NCBI GenBank assembly: GCA_048268485.1
Contig: JBLWVL010000008.1
Location: 1 to 64,000, forward strand
Direction of reading: 5' to 3'
Length of the DNA stretch: 64,000 nt
DNA from: Oceanospirillum sp048268485
GTDB lineage: Bacteria; Pseudomonadota; Gammaproteobacteria; Pseudomonadales; Halomonadaceae
The translations under genes were made by a program, and so were the position numbers. How positions within the stretch are numbered: position 1 is the first letter of the stretch; each line of letters starts with the position of its first letter. Shown here piece by piece: positions 24,517-34,520 of the stretch. Below the pieces are notes generated by a model. That model did no database searches and had not been told where the DNA came from. It saw only the letters and a list, made by a program, of their open reading frames with translations.

Positions 24517-26466
24517 ATGAGCGAACAACAAAAAGTGTACCCAGTTCCAGCAGACGTGGCTTCAAATGCTTTGATCAATAAAGCGAAGTATGAAGAGATG
24601 TATAAACAGTCTGTTGAACAGCCAGATGCATTCTGGGCTGAACACGGCCAGCGTATTGACTGGATGAAGCCTTTCACCAAAGTTAAGAATGTAAGTTTTG
24701 ATACTCATAATGTCGACATCAACTGGTTTGAAGATGGTACTCTGAACGCCAGTGCTAACTGTCTGGATCGCCATCTGGAAACCCGTGGTGATCAGGTTGC
24801 TATTATTTGGGAGGGTGACAACCCTGAGCAATCTGAGAATATTACTTATCGTGACCTGTACACTCGTGTATGTAAGTTCTCGAACGCGCTGAAAAGTCAG
24901 GGTGTTCGTAAAGGGGATGTAGTGACCATCTATATGCCTATGATTCCTGAGGCGGCTGTTGCGATGTTGGCCTGTGCCCGTATCGGTGCGGTTCACTCTG
25001 TTGTGTTTGGTGGTTTCTCTCCTGATGCGATTGCTGGTCGTATTATTAACTCTGACTCCCGTATTGTGATCACGGCCGATCAGGGCCGCCGTGGTGGTAA
25101 AGCGGTTCCTCTGAAAGAGAACGTGGATGAAGCGCTGACTAACCCGCAAGTGAAGACGGTTGAAAAAGTTGTTGTGGTTCAATGCACCGGCGGTGATATT
25201 GCATGGCATGATCATCGTGATGTCTGGTATCACGACATCTATGAAGGGGCTTCTGATATCTGTCCACCGGAAGAGATGGGAGCAGAAGATCCGCTGTTTA
25301 TTCTGTACACCTCTGGTTCTACCGGTGCGCCTAAAGGTCTCAAGCATACGACCGGTGGTTACATGGTTTATGCATCCATGACTCACCAATATATCTTTGA
25401 TTACAAAGAGGGTGATGTTTACTGGTGTACGGCTGATGTAGGTTGGATTACTGGTCACAGTTATATCGTTTACGGTCCTCTGGCTAATGGTGCAACTACT
25501 CTGATGTTTGAAGGTGTACCTTCTTACCCATCTCACAGCCGCTTTGGTGATGTGATTGATAAGCACAATGTCAATATTTTGTACACGGCACCAACTGCTG
25601 TGCGTGCCCTGATGGCGCAGGGTGAGGATGTCATGGGCAACACCAAACGTGATTCTCTGCGTCTGCTGGGGTCTGTAGGTGAGCCGATTAACCCTGAAGC
25701 CTGGGAGTGGTATCACAAAAATATCGGTAACGGCAACTGCCCAATTGTTGATACCTGGTGGCAGACTGAAACCGGCGGGATTCTGATCTCTCCTCTGCCA
25801 GGGGCAACAGACTTGAAACCGGGTTCTGCAACCTTGCCGTTCTTTGGTGTTCAGCCTGCGTTGGTTGATGGTCAGGGAACTGAGCTGGAAGGTGCGACAG
25901 AAGGTGGTTTGATCCTACAAGATAGCTGGCCGGGTCAGGCTCGTACTATCTGGGGTGATCATGAGCGTTTCGTTCAGACCTATTTCAGTACTTATCCTGG
26001 CACATACTTTACCGGTGATGGTGCGCGCCGTGATGAAGATGGTTATTTCTGGATCACCGGCCGCGTTGATGATGTTCTGAATGTATCCGGCCATCGTATG
26101 GGAACGGCTGAAATTGAAAGTGCGATGGTTGCACACAAAGACGTTGCTGAAGCTGCTGTTGTGGGCTATCCCCATGAGATTAAAGGTCAGGGCATCTACA
26201 TCTACATTACATTGAATGATGGTGTTGATGAATCTGAGGATCTGCGTAAAGAGTTGGTTAAGTGGGTTCGTAAAGAGATCGGTCCAATTGCTACTCCGGA
26301 TCTGATTCAGTTCTCTGATGGCTTGCCTAAAACCCGCTCTGGTAAGATTATGCGCCGTATTCTGCGTAAGATCGCTGCGAATGAGTGCGATGGTTTAGGG
26401 GATACCTCAACACTGGCAGACCCAAGTGTTGTAGACAACCTCATCGAGTCTCGCCTGAACCGTTAG
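24517..26466 (+). CDS. acs: acetyl-CoA synthetase
   Basis: AMP-forming synthetase converting acetate, ATP and CoA to acetyl-CoA. 649 aa, full length. Adenylate-forming P-loop YTSGSTGAPKGLKHT, the TWWQTETGG motif, YFTGDGARRDEDGYFWITGR, and C-terminal LPKTRSGKIMRR, whose Lys is the site of regulatory acetylation in this family. It is followed by its own terminator and then by crbR and crbS, the pair known to control acs in Vibrio and Pseudomonas. Confidence 0.98.
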   Translation: MSEQQKVYPVPADVASNALINKAKYEEMYKQSVEQPDAFWAEHGQRIDWMKPFTKVKNVSFDTHNVDINWFEDGTLNASANCLDRHLETRGDQVAIIWEGDNPEQSENITYRDLYTRVCKFSNALKSQGVRKGDVVTIYMPMIPEAAVAMLACARIGAVHSVVFGGFSPDAIAGRIINSDSRIVITADQGRRGGKAVPLKENVDEALTNPQVKTVEKVVVVQCTGGDIAWHDHRDVWYHDIYEGASDICPPEEMGAEDPLFILYTSGSTGAPKGLKHTTGGYMVYASMTHQYIFDYKEGDVYWCTADVGWITGHSYIVYGPLANGATTLMFEGVPSYPSHSRFGDVIDKHNVNILYTAPTAVRALMAQGEDVMGNTKRDSLRLLGSVGEPINPEAWEWYHKNIGNGNCPIVDTWWQTETGGILISPLPGATDLKPGSATLPFFGVQPALVDGQGTELEGATEGGLILQDSWPGQARTIWGDHERFVQTYFSTYPGTYFTGDGARRDEDGYFWITGRVDDVLNVSGHRMGTAEIESAMVAHKDVAEAAVVGYPHEIKGQGIYIYITLNDGVDESEDLRKELVKWVRKEIGPIATPDLIQFSDGLPKTRSGKIMRRILRKIAANECDGLGDTSTLADPSVVDNLIESRLNR

Positions 26467-26507
26467 TCATTGAGTTTCGCGACTTTTATAGGCGAAAAGA
26501 CGAAAAA

Positions 26508-26541
26508 CTCCCGTGCGATTACCGCACGGGAGTTTTTTTTT
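26508..26541 (+). terminator. rho-independent terminator after acs
   Basis: CTCCCGTGCG (26508-26517) pairs with CGCACGGGAG (26523-26532) and is followed by nine T. Confidence 0.95.
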
Positions 26542-26628
26542 GCAGGCAAAAGTGTCAACAATAAGGTATTATTGATCAGCAAATAAGAGTGAAAAAATAT
26601 AAGATTAGCAGGGAGTTGGAGGAAGTTA

Positions 26629-27291
26629 ATGGCATTAGCACATAAGATCATAATTGCTGACGATCATCCATTATTTCGTGCCGCGCTGCAGCAAGCGGTA
26701 AAGCAGGTGGCACCTGAAGCCGAGATTGTTGAGGCTGAAGATATGGAGGCTGTGCAGACCGCAGCCAGTAACAATTCCGATGCGGATCTTATTTTATTGG
26801 ATCTGCATATGCCTGGAGCGCACGGTTTCTCTGGTTTGGTTTTCCTGCGGGGGCAGTGTCCTGCTATTCCCGTGATTGTTGTCTCTGGTACTGAAGAGCC
26901 TATTGTGATTCAGCGAGCGATTGATTTTGGCTCATCCGGCTTTATTCCTAAATCATCTTCATTGGAGACCATCGCAGAAGCGATTGAAGAAGTACTTAAT
27001 GGTGAAATCTGGCTTCCTCCTGAGATCTCTGAAACACTGAGTGAAGTCAGTGAAGAGCAGGCCCGTTTTGCTGAAGCTCTCTCAACACTGACTCCGCAAC
27101 AGTTCCGTGTACTGAATATGCTTACTGAAGGCTTGCTGAATAAGCAGATTGCCTATGAGCTTAATGTTTCTGAAGCCACTATTAAGGCGCATGTAACGGC
27201 TATTTTGCGTAAGTTGGGTGTGCACAGTCGTACTCAGGCGGTGATTGCAGCGAAGCAGCTCGAGGTTGAGCCACCGAAAGTAGCTGATTGA
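26629..27291 (+). CDS. crbR: LuxR/NarL-family response regulator, CrbR (ErdR)-like
   Basis: 220-aa regulator. The receiver domain has D11-D12 and phospho-acceptor D58 (LILLDLHMPG); the C-terminal LuxR helix-turn-helix covers ~155-215 (LLNKQIAYELNVSEATIKAHV). Its position between acs and a symporter-domain hybrid kinase is that of CrbR/ErdR, which activates acs in the acetate switch. A good ribosome site (GGAGG) is seen at 26619-26623. It converges with crbS across a shared terminator. Confidence 0.87.
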   Translation: MALAHKIIIADDHPLFRAALQQAVKQVAPEAEIVEAEDMEAVQTAASNNSDADLILLDLHMPGAHGFSGLVFLRGQCPAIPVIVVSGTEEPIVIQRAIDFGSSGFIPKSSSLETIAEAIEEVLNGEIWLPPEISETLSEVSEEQARFAEALSTLTPQQFRVLNMLTEGLLNKQIAYELNVSEATIKAHVTAILRKLGVHSRTQAVIAAKQLEVEPPKVAD

Positions 27292-27320
27292 GTGCTACCC
27301 CCGACAGACTCCTTCCGATA

Positions 27321-27346
27321 AAAAGCCGCTGTTTAGCGGCTTTTTT
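27321..27346. terminator. bidirectional terminator between crbR and crbS
   Basis: AAAAGCCGCT (27321-27330) pairs with AGCGGCTTTT (27335-27344), with T-runs on both strands. It lies between convergent genes. Confidence 0.93.
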
Positions 27347-27364
27347 ATGTTCATGCATTGTTGA

Positions 27365-30300
27365 TCACTGCTTCAGCTTTTGGCTTTTCAGAATACGGGT
27401 GACCATAGCTCTTAGGGGGGCTGGCTTAAGGGGTTTGTGCAGTAGTGTATAGCCCTCCCGTTTGATCTCTTCTGCAACGGCTTCAGTCCTGTCGGCTGTT
27501 ATCATAATGCCGGGAATCTGCTCATGCCTTGCTTCGTTAAGTGCTGACAGTGCCATGACGCCGGTTACATCGTTATCCAGGTGATAGTCTGCCAGTACAA
27601 TATCCGGTGTACCCGAATTTCGGATGGCTGATTTTGCTCCGCCAATGGTTGTGGCTTTACTTACCCGGCAATCCCAGTTGCTGAGCATCGCTTCCATTCC
27701 TTCAAGGATTAAGGGCTCGTTATCTATGCAGAGAATATGCAGCCCTGCCAATGGATTATTACGCTGGCGCTTTGTGGCTGGGGTGGCACTTTTTTCGTTT
27801 TGCTCCTTTGGAAGGTCTTCAGGTTTCCCTAAGGGAACTTCTACACTAAATACAGTACCTTCACCGGGCCATGATCTAACCTGAAGTTTGTGGTCCAGTA
27901 CCCGGCTCATACGCTCAGCGATCGACAGCCCAAGCCCTAGGCCTTTTTCGCCCTCTTTGTTGTGACGCTCAGGATGATCCAGGCGCTTAAACTCCTGGAA
28001 AATTTCAGAGAGCTTTTCTTCAGGGATGCCTGGGCCAGTGTCCCAGACTTCGATACGAACGCCATTTTTAATTCTTCGGCAACCCAGTAGAATTTTTCCG
28101 TGCTGAGTATAGCGAGCGGCATTTGATAAGAAATTCTGGACAATTCTTCTTAGCATTTGGCTATCGCTACGGATAATAGCCCGACTACTGACTGTGTTTA
28201 ATTGCAGGCCGCGATCATCAGCCATAACACCGAACTCTGCCTTAAGAGGCTTAAGAATATCGGCTAGGTAAAAAGTGCTGATATTGGGTTGCAGTGCACC
28301 AGCGTCTAGTTTGGATATATCCAGCAGGGTACTGAGCAGCTCTTCTGCAGCCTTCAGCGAGCTGTCGATATTACGGGTCATGCGATATTGATCAGGATTT
28401 TCTTCTTTTACCTGATGAGCTAACGCAGAAGTGAACAGACGTGCGGCATTCAGGGGCTGAAGCAGGTCATGAGATGCTGCTGCTAAGAAGCGGGTTTTGG
28501 AGGCGTTGGCCTGTTCTGATGTTTGTTTAGCCTGCATCAGGTCCTGATTGAGATCGGAAAGCTCTTGGGTACGTTCTTTCACCCGTTCTTCCAGTGTTTC
28601 ATTCGTCTCTTTTAGTGCTATTTCAGCTTTACGGCGTTCGGTTATATCCTGATAAAGGGAGAAAAAACCGAGAATTTCTCCCTGATCATTTTTATGAGGG
28701 GTGTAGGTGACCAGGCCATATCGCATACGCCCATTATCCAGCATATGTTCCAGCTCAAAAATAGTGCGCTCACCTTGTAGTACGCGTTCAATATAGGGGC
28801 GGCGAGCTTCGTACTGGCTGAGAGATAACACTTTATAAATAGGCTGGCCGATAATTGTCGTCCGGTCGACACTCATCGCTTCTTCATAGGCTTTGTTGGT
28901 GAAAAGGTAGCGTAGCTCTATATCAAAATAAGCGATCAGAGCAGGGACATTATCAGTATAAATCCGAATATTGTTTTCACTCTGGATCAGTGCTTCTTCC
29001 GTTTGTTTTTGCTGGGTTATATCCTGATAGGTATAAACAAAGCCTCCGCCAGGCATGGGGTTGCCTTCTACATCCAGCACGGTGCCATCTTTACGGTAGC
29101 GAATATAGCGGTGAGGTTCACCATAGCGAATATTATCCAGAAGCTGCTGAACCTGATCTTCCGGGTCTCCGAGTCCGTACTCTCCGGTTTGAGCATTAAA
29201 GCGAAAGATATTTTCGATGGGCTCACCGACGCGAATCAGGTTGTCCGGGAAATTGAACAGGTCCAGATAGTGCTGATTCCATACGACTAACCTCAGGTTG
29301 TGGTCGACCACGGAGATACCTTGACTGACGTTTTCAATCGTGGCCTGCAGCAGGGCACGGTTGAATTCGAGAACCTGGGAGGCTTCATCCACAATGGAGA
29401 TAACATCGCTGATCTGAATCTCTTTACCCTGAAGCGCTGAGTTAATCACGATGCGGGCAGATGATGCTCCCAGCACACCGGTAAGAAGGCGTTCCGTAAA
29501 TTGAATAACCTCGATGCTAGCCCTGTCATCCGGTCGGAAAGATTCTTTATTATTACGCAGAAAATAATCAGAGAAGGCTTTATCGACCGCTTCCGGTTCA
29601 AGAAAGCGTTCACATAAGGCCATCAGGTCACCCACTGAGGTTGAGCCCATCCATGGCCGGGCAGACTTGGTATTTCGGGTATCAATGCTGTCGATAAATG
29701 CTGAAGCCTGAATCCGGTCAATCACCCGTTGCCGAGTGATGTTTGAGACGGCTATATACAGTATCAGATTGATGCCCAGACTGAAGGCTACACCGTGGGT
29801 CAGGAAGTCCAGATTGGCACCGAAAAGGGCTTCTGGTCTCAACCAGTATATTCCCATGGGGCCATCGACAAAGATGCTGGACTCGAGCCAGCCGGCATTA
29901 GCAAGACTGGGTAACATCATAGTGTATGCCCAGATGAGGATACCACTGCTCATCCCTGCCAGGGCACCGTATCGGTTTCCTCTTTTCCAGTACATGCCAC
30001 CGATTAGCGCCGGGCCAAATTGGGCTACTGCAGCAAAAGAGAGCAACCCAGTGGCAGCCAGAGAGTTGAATTCGGCAATGGCAAGATAGGTCAGATAAGC
30101 TAGGGCCAGCACACCCAGGATTGTGATCCGTCGGATTCTTAATACCAGTTGACCAAAATCGTGATGGGAGGTGTTGCCACTCCATCGGAACTTCAGCAAA
30201 AGTGGGATCACAATGTCATTAGACACCATAATGCTGATGGCGATTGTTGCCAAAATAACCATACTGGTGGCGGCCGAAAACCCTCCAATAAAGGACAGAA

Positions 30301-31306
30301 GAGTCAGCCCGCCTTGCTGTGCAGCCATCGGTAGTGTCAGTACAAAGGTGTCAGGCTCGACGGTTCCGTCAGGAAAAATCAGCAGGCCTGCTGCTGCAAT
30401 CGGCAAGACGAAAAAAGAGATGGCTACCAGGTAAGCAGGAAATACCCAGCGTGAAGTCCGGGCATCTTCAACATGGGTGTTTTCCACCACGGCCATATGG
30501 AATTGTCGGGGCAGGCAGAGAATTGCCAGCATCGCGAGAAGTGTTTGAGCTAAGAAACCGTTACTGATGGGGTCTTTATTAAGCTCTTTCTCAATTTCCA
30601 AATAGTAACGTGCGTGAGTCAGTAGGTCATTGAAACCATTGAACATGCCGTAAGTAATTGAAGCGCCAACAACGATAAAAGCCAGTAATTTAATGACAGA
30701 TTCAAACGCGATGGCCAGAACAAGACCATCATGGTGCTCTGTTGCATCCACATTACGCGTGCCGAAGATAATGGCAAAAACGGCCATCATAATGGCGACA
30801 TAGAAACCGGTATCGCTAAAGAAATCGACGCTATTGTGCGTCATGGGGGCGGGATAACTGGTAATAACGTTGTATGACATAGTGACAGCTTTTAGCTGCA
30901 GCGCGATATAGGGCAGTGTTCCTACCAGGGCTATCAGGGTGACAAGAATAGCCAGGCTCTGGGTTTTACCATAACGGGAGGAAATAAAATCAGCGATGGA
31001 GGTGATGTTTTGCTTTTTACTCACCCGGATGATTTTCCGGATGAGTCCTGAAAACAGCACATACATAATAATGGGGCCGAGAAAAATACTCAGATAGGTC
31101 CAACTACTGTGTGTGGCTTGCCCAACTGTGCCGTAAAAAGTCCATGAGGTACAGTAAACACCAAGAGCGAGACTATAGACAAAGGGTCGGCGAGACGTCA
31201 GGCGTGCTTTGCTACGCTTTGCTTTTGCGTCTCCCCACCAGGCTATAGAGAAAAGAATTGCAATGTAGATCAGTGAGATAGTCACTAATATCCAGCCTTG
31301 GAACAT
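27365..31306 (-). CDS. crbS: hybrid sensor kinase with sodium/solute symporter domain, CrbS (MxtR)-like
   Basis: Large membrane sensor of 1313 aa. Order: SLC5-type symporter domain (~1-525, about 13 helices); a linker of the STAC type (~555-650); two PAS domains (~655-765 and ~775-895); a short coiled coil (~895-935); HisKA with H946 in AAASHDLLQPLN; ATPase with NFLSNAARYT (~1058-1067) and GLGLGLSIAERM; and a receiver with D1240 (IVLADYHLD). CrbS/MxtR kinases with this architecture act with CrbR to induce acs. The symporter-like part may sense or follow acetate uptake. Divergent from the first DUF4212-symporter pair. Confidence 0.9.
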   Translation of the reverse strand: MFQGWILVTISLIYIAILFSIAWWGDAKAKRSKARLTSRRPFVYSLALGVYCTSWTFYGTVGQATHSSWTYLSIFLGPIIMYVLFSGLIRKIIRVSKKQNITSIADFISSRYGKTQSLAILVTLIALVGTLPYIALQLKAVTMSYNVITSYPAPMTHNSVDFFSDTGFYVAIMMAVFAIIFGTRNVDATEHHDGLVLAIAFESVIKLLAFIVVGASITYGMFNGFNDLLTHARYYLEIEKELNKDPISNGFLAQTLLAMLAILCLPRQFHMAVVENTHVEDARTSRWVFPAYLVAISFFVLPIAAAGLLIFPDGTVEPDTFVLTLPMAAQQGGLTLLSFIGGFSAATSMVILATIAISIMVSNDIVIPLLLKFRWSGNTSHHDFGQLVLRIRRITILGVLALAYLTYLAIAEFNSLAATGLLSFAAVAQFGPALIGGMYWKRGNRYGALAGMSSGILIWAYTMMLPSLANAGWLESSIFVDGPMGIYWLRPEALFGANLDFLTHGVAFSLGINLILYIAVSNITRQRVIDRIQASAFIDSIDTRNTKSARPWMGSTSVGDLMALCERFLEPEAVDKAFSDYFLRNNKESFRPDDRASIEVIQFTERLLTGVLGASSARIVINSALQGKEIQISDVISIVDEASQVLEFNRALLQATIENVSQGISVVDHNLRLVVWNQHYLDLFNFPDNLIRVGEPIENIFRFNAQTGEYGLGDPEDQVQQLLDNIRYGEPHRYIRYRKDGTVLDVEGNPMPGGGFVYTYQDITQQKQTEEALIQSENNIRIYTDNVPALIAYFDIELRYLFTNKAYEEAMSVDRTTIIGQPIYKVLSLSQYEARRPYIERVLQGERTIFELEHMLDNGRMRYGLVTYTPHKNDQGEILGFFSLYQDITERRKAEIALKETNETLEERVKERTQELSDLNQDLMQAKQTSEQANASKTRFLAAASHDLLQPLNAARLFTSALAHQVKEENPDQYRMTRNIDSSLKAAEELLSTLLDISKLDAGALQPNISTFYLADILKPLKAEFGVMADDRGLQLNTVSSRAIIRSDSQMLRRIVQNFLSNAARYTQHGKILLGCRRIKNGVRIEVWDTGPGIPEEKLSEIFQEFKRLDHPERHNKEGEKGLGLGLSIAERMSRVLDHKLQVRSWPGEGTVFSVEVPLGKPEDLPKEQNEKSATPATKRQRNNPLAGLHILCIDNEPLILEGMEAMLSNWDCRVSKATTIGGAKSAIRNSGTPDIVLADYHLDNDVTGVMALSALNEARHEQIPGIMITADRTEAVAEEIKREGYTLLHKPLKPAPLRAMVTRILKSQKLKQ

Positions 31307-31447
31307 ACCCGATCACCTGATGAAAAATGAATCAATATTGTCATGTAGCTGACATCAGGCTTCAAGGCAAATATAAGGGTGGCAACCAATCAGTAGAGTA
31401 TCTCCAGTAAGATGCTCCCCTTTTTTTGTCTAAGACCTGGGATTAAG

Positions 31448-31464
31448 GGTCGGTTTGCCCGACC
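31448..31464. promoter_or_regulatory. inverted repeat in the crbS/DUF4212 divergent promoter
   Basis: GGTCGG (31448-31453) and CCGACC (31459-31464) form a perfect six-base dyad with a five-base centre, with no T-run after it. It lies between divergent genes at 31306 and 31571, a natural operator position. The binding protein is unknown. Confidence 0.4.
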
Positions 31465-31570
31465 GGTTAAGACTAAAGTAAAGGGGTTAAAAACCTCAGA
31501 TTTGTTAGATTGTCCTATGGACTGGTTTGTACCAATAATAAAAAAATTAAATAACAAAAAAGGTTAGCCC

Positions 31571-31825
31571 ATGAAAGAAGAGCAAGCGATTGCATATTGG
31601 CGCGAGAATATCGGTTTGATTATTCGCTATCTCATCATCTGGTTTGTGGCTTCTTATGGCTGCGGCATTTTGTTTGTCGATGCCCTGAATAAAATACATT
31701 TCTTTGGCTTCAAAATGGGTTTCTGGTTTGCTCAGCAAGGATCTATTTTTATTTTTTTGGCGTTGTTGGTTATGTACGCACGAAGTATGAATAAGCTCGA
31801 TAAGAAATACGATGTACATGAGTGA
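31571..31825 (+). CDS. DUF4212 small subunit of a sodium/solute symporter (copy 1)
   Basis: 84-aa membrane protein with two hydrophobic helices (~16-37 and ~52-74) and the family patterns YWRENIGLI, FGFKMGFWFAQQGSIFIF and MNKLDKKY. It always precedes a VC_2705-type symporter in related genomes and is viewed as its small subunit. The symporter starts 73 bases downstream. This place is equivalent to yjcH before actP in E. coli. Confidence 0.88.
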   Translation: MKEEQAIAYWRENIGLIIRYLIIWFVASYGCGILFVDALNKIHFFGFKMGFWFAQQGSIFIFLALLVMYARSMNKLDKKYDVHE

Positions 31826-31898
31826 CCTTCTGATTGAGCTTTTCACGCCTCCTGTGAGCCTAAAATAATAAAAACGAATTCTGAGGAAACCTTTCGCC

Positions 31899-33743
31899 AT
31901 GAGCCTTGATGTACTTACCTACTTATTTATTGGCCTGTCATTCACTCTTTATCTCGGTATAGCCATTTGGGCACGGGCTGGCTCAACAAAAGAGTTTTAT
32001 GTGGCTGGCGGCGGTATTCATCCTGCTGCGAACGGAATGGCAACAGCTGCTGACTGGATGTCTGCCGCTTCATTTATCTCCCTGGCGGGCATTGTGTCTT
32101 TCACCGGTTATGATGCTTCTGGCTATTTGATGGGGTGGACTGGTGGCTATGTCATGCTGGCCTTGTTATTGGCACCCTACCTGCGCAAATTTGGTAAGTT
32201 CACGGTGCCGGACTTTATTGGTGATCGCTACTATTCGAATACAGCCCGCACCCTTGCTGTTATCTGTGTCATTTTTATTTCTTTCACTTATATCGCAGGG
32301 CAGATGCGTGGAACAGGGATTGTTTTTTCCCGCTTTCTGCATGTGGATATTGATACCGGTGTTCTGATCGGTATGGTTATTGTGTTCTTTTATGCGGTTA
32401 TGGGAGGGATGAAAGGCATTACGTACACGCAAGTGGCTCAGTACTGCATTCTGATTTTTGCCTATACCGTCCCAGCGGTTTTCCTGGTGATGCAGATGAC
32501 AGGCCATGTTTTGCCTCAGACCGGGCTGGGAGCTACGGTTTTAGAGTCGGTTAATCCAATATGGGCTGGTAAACCGGTGCTTTTTGTACTGGATGAAATT
32601 GTGCAGGACCTAGGATTTCATGAATATACCACGGGCACCCGAACAACCATTGATACCTTCTTTATTACAGCGGCACTGATGGCGGGCACAGCAGGTTTAC
32701 CCCATGTGATTGTTCGTTTCTTTACAGTGCCAAGTGTCCGTGATGCCCGCTCTTCTGCCGGGTGGGCGCTGATGTTTATTGCGGCTCTATATCTAACCGT
32801 CCCTGCTGTAGGTGCTATGGGGCAATTAAACCTGATTAATACTCTTAATGGAGAGCAGGGAAAAGGGGTTTCTTATTCCGAAGTGCCGTCATGGTTTAAG
32901 AACTGGGAGCAATCCGGCCTTATCGCCTGGAACGACAGGAATGGCGATGGCAAGGTTCAGTATGCGGCTGGTGATGCCTTTATGGGAGGAAAGCCGGTGC
33001 TTACAGATCAATACGGTGAGCTGGGACAGCGTTTAACTGAGAACCCTTTGGTTGATACTGAAACCTCTCCAGGGTTTGACCCGAATGTTCAGCCTTATGC
33101 TAATGAGGTGTTCGTTGATCGGGATATTATGGTACTTGCAAACCCTGAGATTGCCAGTTTGCCTGACTGGGTGATTGCCTTAATTGCCGCTGGCGCTGTT
33201 GCTGCTGCACTTTCCACCGCTGCCGGCCTGTTACTTGTAATATCGACCGCTATCTCACACGATTTACTTAAAAAAACCTTATTGCCGGAAATTAATGAGC
33301 GACAGGAACTGGTTGCTGCCCGCATGGCGTCGGTGGCTGCGATATGTATCGCGGGATATTTTGGTTTGAACCCCCCGGGTTATGTCGCTGCTACAGTAGC
33401 TCTTGCTTTTGGTCTGGCGGCAGCGAGTTTTTTTCCCGCTATCTTTATGGGAGTCTTCTTTAAACGAATGAACAAAGAGGGTGCTGTTGCAGGTATGCTG
33501 GTCGGTCTTACTTCAACACTGGCTTATATTATCTATTTCAAGTTTATGGGAGGGGTGGAAGAGAATCTTTTCCTGGGGATTTCTCCGGAAGGTTTTGGCG
33601 CGCTGGGAATGCTGCTGAATTTTTCCGTGGCCTTTATGGTATCCAGAGTGACGCCCGAGCCACCGGAGGAAATTCAGGTAATGGTTGATGATATTCGTAT
33701 CCCAAGACATACAGGTAGTATCCTGGATCAACAGCCGGGATAG
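31899..33743 (+). CDS. sodium/solute symporter, VC_2705/ActP-like (copy 1)
   Basis: SLC5/SSS-family permease of 614 aa with 13-14 predicted helices. Family motifs include GWTGGYVMLALLLAPYLRKFGKF, FTVPDFIGDRYYS (in part) and ALSTAAGLLLVISTAISHDL. A periplasmic or cytoplasmic loop near residue 345 carries NDRNGDGKVQY, which has the D-x-N-x-D-G spacing of a calcium-binding EF-hand loop. By position beside acs and crbSR, acetate or another short carboxylate is the likely substrate (inference). A terminator follows. Confidence 0.9.
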   Translation: MSLDVLTYLFIGLSFTLYLGIAIWARAGSTKEFYVAGGGIHPAANGMATAADWMSAASFISLAGIVSFTGYDASGYLMGWTGGYVMLALLLAPYLRKFGKFTVPDFIGDRYYSNTARTLAVICVIFISFTYIAGQMRGTGIVFSRFLHVDIDTGVLIGMVIVFFYAVMGGMKGITYTQVAQYCILIFAYTVPAVFLVMQMTGHVLPQTGLGATVLESVNPIWAGKPVLFVLDEIVQDLGFHEYTTGTRTTIDTFFITAALMAGTAGLPHVIVRFFTVPSVRDARSSAGWALMFIAALYLTVPAVGAMGQLNLINTLNGEQGKGVSYSEVPSWFKNWEQSGLIAWNDRNGDGKVQYAAGDAFMGGKPVLTDQYGELGQRLTENPLVDTETSPGFDPNVQPYANEVFVDRDIMVLANPEIASLPDWVIALIAAGAVAAALSTAAGLLLVISTAISHDLLKKTLLPEINERQELVAARMASVAAICIAGYFGLNPPGYVAATVALAFGLAAASFFPAIFMGVFFKRMNKEGAVAGMLVGLTSTLAYIIYFKFMGGVEENLFLGISPEGFGALGMLLNFSVAFMVSRVTPEPPEEIQVMVDDIRIPRHTGSILDQQPG

Positions 33744-33775
33744 GTCGTTTTATACATTATATATGACTTAAGAAT

Positions 33776-33798
33776 GGATGATTTGCTCATCCTTTTTT
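33776..33798 (+). terminator. rho-independent terminator after symporter copy 1
   Basis: GGATGA (33776-33781), loop TTTGC, TCATCC (33787-33792), then six T. Confidence 0.88.
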
Positions 33799-34253
33799 AT
33801 ATGCGTTGCAGCAAAATAAACGAATAATCAGTCTGAGAACATTGATTGTGTCAGTCAGATTTGATCAAAGTATGACCATTTGGTTTTAGGGTTTGGTTTT
33901 TAGCATATTAAACCTATTAGACCTTTATGTTAGAAGGTAAGAAAACGCTTACTTTCTGATATTGGATGGATTTTCTATCTTTATGTTTTTTAAGGATTTT
34001 ATTGTTTTTTTGGCGATGGTTTGATCGCTCTACTACTAATGTCGGGGATTACATTGCAGAGGATATTTTTGAAAATCAATCAGGCCTGAAGAGCTGGAAT
34101 TTTCATAACAATAAAATGAGGGTAAAGCAAAAGGCTTGTATCGGTTGGTTTAAATGGCAACGAGTGCCGTTGATCTATACTTGCTGCTGGCGCCTCATAA
34201 TTCTCAGGCTTTATATCCTGAACTCTTAATAACAATAAACGGAGAGCATCACT
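33799..34253. promoter_or_regulatory. upstream region of the second DUF4212-symporter pair
   Basis: About 455 AT-rich bases. An 87-codon open frame at 33966-34229 has no ribosome site and a composition unlike a real protein, so no gene is called. ATTAGACCTT at 33916-33925 is the complement of a ten-base string upstream of acs. Confidence 0.4.
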
Positions 34254-34514
34254 ATGGCAGATAGTAAAAGCAATGCTGCTGAATACTGGTCGGCTAACTT
34301 ACGCCTGATCTTTGGAAGTCTGATTGTCTGGGCTTTAGTTTCCTATGGGTTTGCAATTCTTCTACGTCCATTGCTGGCTGGTATTCCTGTTGGAGGTACG
34401 GATTTAGGTTTCTGGTTTGCCCAGCAGGGGTCAATTATTTCCTTTATCGGTATCATTTTCCATTACGCATGGAAGATGAACAAACTTGATGAAAAATTTG
34501 GCCTTGGGGAGTAA
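34254..34514 (+). CDS. DUF4212 small subunit of a sodium/solute symporter (copy 2)
   Basis: 86-aa paralogue of the protein at 31571, with the same two helices and signature (YWSANLRLIFG, LGFWFAQQGSIISF, MNKLDEKFG). GGAGAG nine bases before the ATG is a good ribosome site. The symporter begins six bases after its stop, tighter than in copy 1. Confidence 0.9.
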   Translation: MADSKSNAAEYWSANLRLIFGSLIVWALVSYGFAILLRPLLAGIPVGGTDLGFWFAQQGSIISFIGIIFHYAWKMNKLDEKFGLGE

Positions 34515-34520
34515 GGAAGC

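Noticed and set aside
31448..31464. Hairpin at 31.45 kb as a terminator
   Set aside because: No T-run on either strand and no gene ends there; it lies between divergent starts.
33966..34229. 87-codon frame before the second DUF4212 gene
   Set aside because: No ribosome site, odd Trp/Cys/Phe-rich composition and a promoter position make a real protein unlikely.
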